A program made the translations under genes and the position numbers. Source: Holothuria scabra (Eukaryota; Echinodermata; Holothuroidea; Aspidochirotida; Holothuriidae). From it: 64,000 nt of DNA. Below, piece after piece: positions 56,717-64,000 of this stretch; within the stretch, counting starts at the first letter, position 1, and every line of letters starts with the position of its first letter. The notes below the pieces were generated by a model that was not told where the DNA came from, searched no databases, and worked only from the letters and a program-made list of their open reading frames with translations. The stretch spans positions 29,890,046 to 29,954,045 of the forward strand of contig CM074179.1 of the NCBI GenBank assembly GCA_037179385.1, given 5' to 3'.

Positions 56717-59700
56717 ATGAGCAGCACCAGCTCAAAAAACACACGCCCACGCCAGAAATATCGGAGAGAATACTCGGAAGCGTTTCCTAATGTGATTACG
56801 CAGTCAAAGCGTGGAGATTGCTTTGTTTTTTGCATACCTTGCACTACGGACATAAACATCAGTCATGGAGGTATCGGTGACATTCAGAAACATGTGCAGA
56901 CTAAGAAGCACCAGGCCATTTGCGAAGCTACGAAGGGAAAAAATTTGACCACCTTCTTCGCTTGTGCAACTGATATGTCTGTTATAAGGGCTGAAGTTTG
57001 TTTTACGGAGTTTTTAGTTGAACATAGTTTACCATTGAGTGTTGCTGATCATTGTAACAAACTTTTCCGCAGAATTTTTCCAGACTCGGAAATAGCTAAG
57101 AAGTACGCATGTGGCCGTACTAAAACATCGTACATAACACAGACTCTGGGAAAAGATAGTATGATGAAAATCGTGGATATCATTCAAGTGTCACCGTTCA
57201 GTTTGGCCACGGATGGGAGTACTGATTATGACGATGTCAAACTGTACCCAATATGCATCAAATACTGTGATCCAGATGAAGGCCGAGTCAAGTCGGTCCT
57301 TCTTTCCTTGAGAGAATGTGATAAGCCTTCTACTGGAGAAAACATCTTTAAAATTTTAGAAACGGAGCTTGATAACCTGAGAATTCCATGGAAAAATCTT
57401 GTTTGTTTCTCAGCGGACAATGCATCGGTAATGTTGGGAAAGTTTAAAGGAGTTGCAGCATTTCTTCTCAAGCGGGCGCCATGGATGTACATCGCTGGTA
57501 AGTCTGTTGCTGGCCAAGTTGCCATCAAGCCTTAGGCCTATGCATAATCTTATTGAGTCTAGCCTACAATGACTGCTGTATACACTGTACAGTGCAAGCG
57601 CCTACACATACACCAGCCCACAGTCGGTCTTTTAGCATTAGCTATACTCTTAATGTAGCCTAACGGTTTAGGCCTGCATAGCCTATAGTATAAGGCTAGG
57701 CCTACACAGTACAAAGGCCTAGCCTAGTCAATAGCTATAGGCCTAGCCTAGGCTACGTCAAAATCAGGTGTATAGCGCTAGGGTCACCTGTGTACTACTA
57801 GCTTGCCTGAGCATTAGGGCCTAGCCTAGGCTTCATGTAGCCTAGCCTCGGCCTAGCCAAACAACACATCAGTAGCTTGCTCTCGAATCGTTTCAATCTT
57901 GGCTATAGCTTAAGGGGGAAATCACCATTTAGCCCAAGAATATTGTGTTGCAAATCATTACGGAGCATAAATGCCATGTGGTTATACTGTTAGGCTTAGT
58001 CGGTTACAGCATGGTAAGGCCTACACTTAGGCCAGGGCTTTGTGACTGTATGTACAGTGCTGTACAGTATGTTGGGTTAGTGTGAGGTTCTTTATCTCAG
58101 TCTAGCCTAGGCATATGTTTTATTGTACTGTGCATGTGTTAGGCCAATACTAGCTTTAAGCATTACCCTAACGTATGGACAGTACAGTAGACATAGACCT
58201 AGCCTAAGCTTATGTTAACTGTTGCCTTCAGTGTATTTGCTTGGAAAACGTAGAGATATAGCTGAACAAGGCATTGGTTTTTCTTTCATTATTCAGGCGT
58301 CCCGTGTCATTTAATGCATGTTGCTGCTGGTAGAGCTGCCAAAGAACTTCCCGTGAGGGTGGATGATCTTCTTATTGATATGTTCTACTACTTGGAAGAA
58401 AGTAGTAAACGGAAGCAAGAGTTCAAGGAATTCCAGAAGAGAGTTGGTGTCCCAGACCACAAAGTTTTGAAGCATGTGTGTACACGCTGGCTATCTCTTG
58501 GGCAGTGTATTACGCGACTTCTTGAACATGAACCATTTTTCAAGGAAGAAGTAAAGAAGACCTGTCGAAAGCGAGCTGCATCTGAGCCAGGCAATTCACC
58601 TAGTTCCCCTAAAAAGGCAAAGAAAGCAATTGGTACTGCAAGTAGTACACACACAGCACCAAATAAATGTCCACTTTCTGCTAAAGGAGTTGATTTACCA
58701 AGTGCAAAGAAAGTGTCGAGCAAACCATTAAGTTCAAGTAATGTGAAAAAACACAAGTCACAAACGCTTTTTCACACAACTCATTCTACTGTTAAAGGAT
58801 CCAAGGCATCGTGTTCCGTTACAAAACCTTCATCAAAGAAAGCAAAGCATACACCAGCAAGCTCTTTGATGGAGCAAAAGGTATCAAGTTCTAAAGCAAA
58901 AACTCTTTCTTCTCATAAAGACAGCGCCTCTGCAGCAACAAAATGTAGCAAAACAACTATGCGGCCAAGTGCTGTGAAAACTAGTGTGTCACATACCAGT
59001 CCTAAAGAACACCAGCTTTCAAAAGCTTCGAGGTTTGTGGATGCTGGTGTCAAAAGCAGTGCTATGTCTTCATGTTTAACTCGGACATTTGCAACATCAG
59101 CAACAATTGTACGTAAATCAGGTGCCTTATCAAAGTCTGCCAGCACAAAAGGTCCTTCTAAATTGCAACCTGTGCATGCTGATGACTAATCTGAACCTAA
59201 GCTTACATCTGATGAAAAGTCTCCAACCAAAGCGCAAAATGTGGTGAGGATGATGTCTGACCCAAATGTTAAACTGTACTGTTTGTTTCTGAAGAGAACA
59301 ATTCCCATTTTTGAAGAAGCAAGTTTGTTTTTACAGAATGATGAACCCTGTATTCACCGTGTCCACAAGGTTATGAGCAACCAGCTGCATGAACTCCTGA
59401 TAAGATTTGTCAAGCCAGAAATTGTAGCTGGTCAGTCGAAAGTGTATGAGGTGGAATCCAGCAAAAGCATCAACCAGAAAAGTGATGGTGAACTGTTCAT
59501 AGGGCAAGCTGCTCGTGCATACCTTACTGAGAATGGGGAGATGTGTGATTAAAAGAAATTTTACTCTAGTGTTCGGAATTACTACACAACAGCATGTAGC
59601 TACATGGTGAAAACTTTTCCATTCCAAGAGAAAGTTCTTCAGAATGCTGTAGTTTTGGATCTGTCACTGCGTAGAGAAACAAAACTCGAGCAGTGGCTGT

Positions 59701-60152
59701 TTTATGTTGAGAAATATCCCCATCTTCTCTCTGCAGATGAGAAGGAGCAAGTTGAAGAAGAAGTTTGCAGGATGCAAGCTGACAATTTGTGTACAGATAT
59801 TTTGCAGCATGGTAGGAGAATTGACTTTGTGTGGCATGAAGTGTCAAAGCTGAAGTTAGAAGCAACAGGTAGAGAGAAGTACCCTACCCTTTGCAAGTTA
59901 GCGAGGATACTTCTTGTTATGTATCATAGCAATGCAGACTGTGAGAGAATATTTAGTTTGGTGAACAAAAACAAGACTGAATTTAGAGCCAGTCTTTCAA
60001 CGGAAACGCTGGGAAATTTAATGACAAGGCGTATGGATATTATAGCAACAGGAACACCCTGCCACGCCATTGAACACTCTGTAGAACTGCTGCTGCTACT
60101 GGACTGCAAGTGCAATAGTAATTCATCCACCTCATCTTTGCTTAGTTGTTAG
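56717..60152 (+). pseudogene. hAT transposase, two exons, two in-frame TAA codons
   Basis: Exon 1 (56717-57497) has a BED-like zinc finger (CFVFCIPC ... HVQTKKH) and catalytic-core blocks FSLATDGSTDYDDVKLYPI and VCFSADNASVMLGKFKGVAA, including the first two acidic positions. Exon 2 starts at 58297 and joins as YIAG-VPCHLMHVAAGRA, then LKHVCTRWLSLGQCI. A 220-residue Ser/Lys-rich insert follows, then FLKRTIPIFEEASLFLQNDE and the dimerisation domain with YHSNADCERIFSLVNKNKTE. The same frame runs 58297-60152 apart from TAA at 59187-59189 and 59550-59552. The start is the first Met before the BED region. Otherwise intact, so probably recently disabled; no readthrough context is evident. Confidence 0.85.
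57498..58296 (+). other. GT-AG intron of the hAT transposase gene
   Basis: Donor GGTAAGT at 57497-57503 and acceptor TTTCATTATTCAG ending 58296. The 799-bp intron is rich in AGGCCTAG words. Splicing restores the phase-1 glycine codon and the conserved join. Confidence 0.8.
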
Positions 60153-60182
60153 TTTGAAAAGAGTTGACTGTTTCCTGCTTTA

Positions 60183-60191
60183 AAATAAAAA
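60183..60191 (+). terminator. Poly(A) signal of the hAT gene
   Basis: AAAATAAAAAAG about 30 bases after the stop codon at 60152 holds AATAAA. Confidence 0.5.
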
Positions 60192-60823
60192 AGAAAAACA
60201 TAAAAAAAAACGAAAAAATGGACTGACTAGAGCATAGACCTACACGTTTATCTTGTGGGGAAGTATTCATGGTACAAAAGGTACAGTAAGCAAATTCATC
60301 AAAGAGGCATTAATTTTTGTTCCTTTATTTTGTTATTTCAAACATTCAGAAGTTTAAGTAGCCAATCTGTACATTTTTGTCTCCACCATAGTAAAGTTTC
60401 CTCACTTGCTCCTGAGTGAAACCATGTTGTCTGTCTATAACCTTTGAATAAACCTAAGATATTTTAAAGTCAAGGTTAATTTTGAATGTGGGAAGTTTGT
60501 TTTGAGTCTTCCAGAAACTAAGAAAATCGAAATGGAAATTACTCCAAAAGGTTGCTTCTGAGACTCTATCCACCTAGAGCCTACGGAGGCAGGCTCCTTG
60601 ATAATCCCAGCCATAATCTTAACATCATCCCCAAAACCACCACAATTAACATTCAAGATTAGTTCTGTCAGGGTTGAAAATATTGCACCATATTGCATCT
60701 AGGCTCCTTGAAAAAGGCAAAAAATTTTCAAAGGGGAGGGGGACACCCCCTCCCCCAGGCCGGCGAAACTCCTACTGAATACAGGATACTGAATTTTTTA
60801 TGTCTGAGGTTGGCAGGTATGCT

Positions 60824-62711
60824 TTATGGTGAAATTGGCAACAATGTTTCCAGAGTTGCCTGCCATTCTCCTGTGCTTTTAAGTGCATTGAAACGTCACG
60901 TACAAAACAAAAGCTCAAACCGGATCGGGCAAAAACATAAACGGAAACTATTTACAGACTGCTAAATGAAACAGAAAATTATGTTCATTAAAGTAATAAA
61001 GCTATATATTTACAAACTATTTACAACAACATAAGCACCTTTCCAGAGTTGCCTGCCATTCTCCTTCAGCTGCATCTAGACCTTGGTTGAGGATGTCTCT
61101 GCTTATTTTCACAACCTTATCGTTTGCCAGTAGGAGCTCTATGTGTTGTTCTTCCTCATTAAAGGCAATAATTTTCCCACTCTGTTCATGAGCAGGCAAT
61201 GCAGTTTTCTGTAGGAGAAAAGAAATTCGAGCATGGTTGTTTTTATATTGATAAAGAATAATGATTGTTAGTAAATATAAGTGAAGAATGTAAGATTTAG
61301 ATCAGTGTAATAAAGATGAGCTGTATGCTTAAAATTTTGTACATGATTGAGTTAATAGACAATTGTTATGCATCCCCTGGAAAAGAAACAGTTATAAGGG
61401 GACAGGTAAAATACACTTATTCAGTTTCTGTACCATCCGATATGAATGATAAGGTACAAACATTTGCCACAATATATATTGTAAAGAAATACACACACCT
61501 GTACTTTAGTCCTTGATGTGCTCGACAGCTGGTTCTCTCCTAAGTAGGATTTGACTACAACGTTTGTGATAGCCAGACAGTCTCCTGATTGTTTGGAGGA
61601 CTCTGCTTCTCGTCTCCACAATGAAACTTTTGTACGATCTTCATTTTGTTCAAGTGTAATAGTTCTGACTGCAACAGGCTCACCGCGAACAGTGACCTCT
61701 CGTGGAACTTCATCCTGACAGAAAGAAAAAGTACAATACATTTTGTGAAGAAAACAACCAAAGTCTTAAGTATTCATTTGTTCCATTTTAAGGTATAAAA
61801 CTGTTGGATTGTACTACTGATGAGAGTTACAGATAGGAAGTTGTGAGTGAGAGATACTGCTAGGAAGTTGTGAGTGGTGATTGTATTTTCTGAACTTCAT
61901 ATGGGGAGGTGTACAGTATATCCCCCCTATTGTGATTATTGTTGCATTGGCAGTATTTTTGTGGCAATAAGGTACAGTAGGACTATTTTGTGTTCATTTT
62001 AGTCTGTTGTCTCAGAAATTCAAAAGTTAACCACATACAATTTTTTTTGCAGCTGGGACCTCGTGAAATTTTGTGAAAAATCAGGCATGATTATTTCATA
62101 TTGATTTTACTGTAGTGTGTACTCTCAGGAATAACAATTCCAGTACATGAAATGTGACAAAAATATGAAGAGGGCATTTATTTAGAGACTGAGCATAAAC
62201 AAGGGGAAGTACTGTTACTGAAGATTTTACACAACAACTGTGACTTTTGGATGTGTAGACAAAGAATTATACAAACCTGCTGAACAACACCAATCACGGA
62301 AGCCATAATCTTTACTGGGGAGTGCTTTAATTCTGATATGGCCATTGTTGGAGGAGTTGCTGGACGGACGCTATTGACGGCTTGAGTCATTAATTCATCT
62401 GGTATTTCAAGTGGACTTGTCTTGAAAAATTTTGTTTGTGATGTGAGGGCTAAGGTATTGTCATTTCGGATAATGTAGTTGTTGACAACTACTGTAGATC
62501 CATTTTCAATTGTTGCAATTTTTCCAGGGTCATAAAGTGTCGCTTTGACAAATCCAGACATGTCACAAAGAGCAATGTAAACCATGCTTCTGTCAACATT
62601 GTCCTTCTTGTACATGATGACTTCTGATCTTGTGGCTATAACAGCTTTTAGTGGTAGCTGGTATGGTGTTTTCCCATGGGAGGTCACACCAATGTTCTTG
62701 ATGTCCTGCAT
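60824..62711 (-). CDS. RPA-like OB-fold protein, three supported exons (partial)
   Basis: Exons, minus strand: 62277-62711 (acceptor TTTACAG, donor CAG|GTTTGT), 61499-61714 (acceptor TTTCTGTCAG, donor CAG|GTGTGT) and a last exon from 61208 (acceptor CTCCTACAG). All junctions are phase 0. Exon 1 holds an OB-like segment (LPLKAVIATRSEVIMYKK ... VKATLYDPGKIATIENGSTV). A second OB fold spans VKIMASVIGVVQQ and EVTVRGEPVAVRTITLEQNE, TKVSLWRREAESS, LAITNVVVKSYL, close in style to RPA70 DNA-binding domains. Role inferred: single-strand DNA binding. The last exon now ends at a TAG at 61017-61019 inside an insertion; beyond it the frame would continue to a TAA at 60824-60826. 5' exons are missing or beyond the edge. 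Confidence 0.65.
60873..61039 (-). mobile_element. LINE-tail-like insertion in the last exon of the OB-fold gene
   Basis: A perfect 26-bp direct repeat flanks it (60847-60872 and 61040-61065, starting TTTCCAGAGTTGCC). The 167-bp insert resembles the Tx1-like tail (CACGTACAAAACAAAAGCTC, CCGGATCGGGCAAAAAC). It replaces the original C-terminus TLLPISP with RCLCCCK. Confidence 0.65.
61834..61876. repeat. Short tandem duplication (TAGGAAGTTGTGAGTG twice)
   Basis: Two copies of a 16-bp word separated by AGAGATACTGC, in the intron between the OB-fold exons. Confidence 0.5.
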
Positions 62712-63031
62712 CTGTAAATATGAAAGGAATGTAAGAAAATGAAATAAGTCAATGTTGATGGAGAAGCATGATAGGTGGAGATTAAAATGTAATAATCTTA
62801 AAGCAATAAACTGTGTTTCTTTACACAATTTTCTTTACAGTAATTCTGACTGCAATATGACATGCAATATAACATTGAGTTAAAACTAGGGAAGGATAAT
62901 CAAGATCATACTGTATCAAAAATGTGAAATATTTGAAGAAAGTAATCAAATTTTTGAAAGTTTGCGAAGAATTTGTAAAGTCTGGAATATATCAGTATTC
63001 AATGAATCATCGATGAAGTAACAAATATTCA

Positions 63032-63325
63032 TCAGTGTATCATATTTGCTTGTGATGTCAATGCAATTGTCTTGTCATTACGAAGTATGTAATTTTTAAT
63101 GATGACTGTAGTTACATTTCCAACATTGTCAATTTTGCCTGGTTCATATAGGGTTGCCTTTTTATATCCGGAGTTGTCAGAGAAAGCTAAGTACATCGTG
63201 GTTTTGTCAGTATTGTCTTTTTTGTACTTTATGACATCTGACCTTGTTGCAATGGTCACTTTTAGTGGCCATCGATAGGGACTTTGTTGGTCATTACTTG
63301 ATGTTAAGTGTTTTATGTTCTGCAT
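63032..63325 (-). pseudogene. Truncated duplicate of the first OB-fold exon
   Basis: After an acceptor (TTTTTTCAG) the exon opens MQNIKHLTSSNDQQSPYRWP and runs LKVTIATRSDVIKYKKDN ... YKKATLYEPGKIDNVGNVT, clearly paralogous to the exon at 62277-62711 (MQDIKNIG...). It stops after ALTSQANMIH at 63032 with no donor, lacking the second half of the exon. Probably a partial exon duplication, or an exon of a decayed second copy of the gene. Confidence 0.65.
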
Positions 63326-63552
63326 CTGAAAAAAGAAATGGACATAAAATGATGTGTCAAAGGTGCTGACGGAAATTTAAGCAAATTCAAACTGGGTACA
63401 AATATCTGTTTGACAAAAGAACATGAAAGGGTGTACTGTATAACAATAAGTACTTTACCAATTGTGTGCAGGAATACTTACAGTATGTATACTGTTGAAG
63501 TGTGTTTGTATGATGACCAAGATGTGCGTGGTAATGTTGAATGTTGGTATGT

Positions 63553-64000
63553 TCAGTATTCAATGTGTGTTGCAAAGTATACTGGTTCATGGTAACTGTA
63601 ATATGTATTTGATACCCCGAAAGTATAAGTTGAAGGCACTGGTGAGATGTAAATTGGGTCAAGGATTGTACTGTGTGCCGTGGTTGATGCACGGATAAGC
63701 TGAAGGTATGTCTGTAACTGTGAAATTGGTGACTTTGTTGCATGGTCATGATTGAAGTCACCTAAAATTATTTTGTAGTCAGCTGGGAAGAGTTGCAGTT
63801 TTGGCAGTATTGTACATAGGATTTCTGAAAATTCTGTAGATGTGACCCCAGGAGGTCTGTATATAAGTAGAATAAGAAATGATGGTCTTGTATTGATAAG
63901 TAGAAGAGAGGAACATTTGCCTGCAGCTATGGAATGCTTATCATAGAGGTATTTTTGTTTAACATAAACCACTACACCATTGCCTCTTCCTTGCAGGCTT
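63553..64000 (-). pseudogene. Endonuclease/exonuclease/phosphatase (EEP) domain fragment
   Basis: From the right edge the minus strand reads LQGRGNGVVVYVKQKYLYDK, then LLLINTRPSFLILLIYRPPG and ADYKIILGDFNHDHATK, ending near SNTYYSYHEPVYFATHIEY. GDFNxD and the IYRPP block mark the EEP fold used by LINE, Helentron and some other elements. The expected LDH is LDP and SDH is SYH, so catalytic residues are lost. It continues past the window. Its position just upstream of RPA-like exons on the same strand suggests a Helentron-like origin, but a LINE cannot be excluded. Confidence 0.65.

Larger units (their letters stand above)
56646..60821 (+). mobile_element. hAT transposon with terminal inverted repeats and target duplication
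   Basis: CATACCTGCCAACC (56646-56659) and GGTTGGCAGGTATG (60808-60821) are perfect 14-bp inverted repeats. CTTTATG flanks both ends (56639-56645 and 60822-60828), extendable to 7 of 8 with one more base. The 4.2-kb interior holds one transposase gene in two exons, an AATAAA signal near 60185, and G-rich subterminal sequence at 60710-60770. Nearly complete but with two nonsense codons. Confidence 0.85.

Noticed and set aside
59187..59552. Stop-codon reassignment (TAA read as sense)
   Set aside because: Other genes in the window also have disabling frameshifts and TAG or TGA codons; simple decay is the better explanation.

Overview
The window looks like nuclear DNA of a marine invertebrate. 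An ambulacrarian, perhaps an echinoderm, is my best guess. This is inference from AT-rich intergenic sequence dotted with AGGCCTAGGCC-type stretches, GT-AG introns, animal hAT, Jockey and Tx1-like LINE elements, and the tail sequence GTGTTGGTGTGTCGTTAAAC; no species marker is present. Nothing bacterial or organellar was seen. Almost every recognisable coding segment is a transposable element or a decayed relic. The nearest thing to a spliced cellular-style gene is an OB-fold gene at 60.8-63.3 kb (minus).

Layout. 0-2 kb: a Jockey-type LINE (end of ORF1, endonuclease, RT) hit by two tiny LINE tails. 2.8-3.25 and 15.2-15.7 kb: two copies of one dispersed repeat. 5.7-8.5 kb: a segment with hAT-like ends and an 8-bp target duplication, carrying a LINE ORF1 with three zinc knuckles. 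9.4-9.8 kb: a DR1-motif repeat. 12-13.3 kb: an inverted repeat and a tRNA-Ser-like SINE head. 15.7-18.7 kb (minus): an unrecognised set of reading frames behind a CCAAT/CRE/TATA-like promoter, interrupted by a LINE-tail insertion that itself holds a Helitron Rep fragment. 19.8-23.4 kb (minus): a nearly full-length Tx1/L1-clade ORF2. 24.9-25.5 kb: a foldback element. 25.6-26.2 kb: an RT C-terminal relic. 28.6 kb: a small hAT MITE with perfect ends. 30.5-32 kb: a ~585-bp tandem repeat.

34.8-40.1 kb (minus): an intronless ~1.7-kb-codon gene, Cys/His-rich N-terminus, XPG/PIN-like nuclease core and C-terminal CXC domain, broken by about five frameshifts. 41.6-47.1 kb: a decayed hAT-family gene with nested LINE insertions. 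48.6-49.2 and 51.4-52.6 kb (minus): two more ORF1-only LINE copies. 53.1-53.6 kb (minus): a Jockey 3' end. 56.6-60.8 kb: a hAT transposon with terminal inverted repeats, a target duplication, one intron and two in-frame TAA codons. It lies at the stop codon of the RPA-like OB-fold gene. 63.5-64 kb (minus): an endonuclease fragment that may belong with the OB-fold exons to a Helentron-like element.

The insertions nest within one another, so relative ages can be read: the Jockey and hAT relics are older than the Tx1-like LINE tails that interrupt them. Many breaks are single-base changes in homopolymers or single stop codons; real decay and consensus errors in the assembly cannot be told apart from sequence alone.
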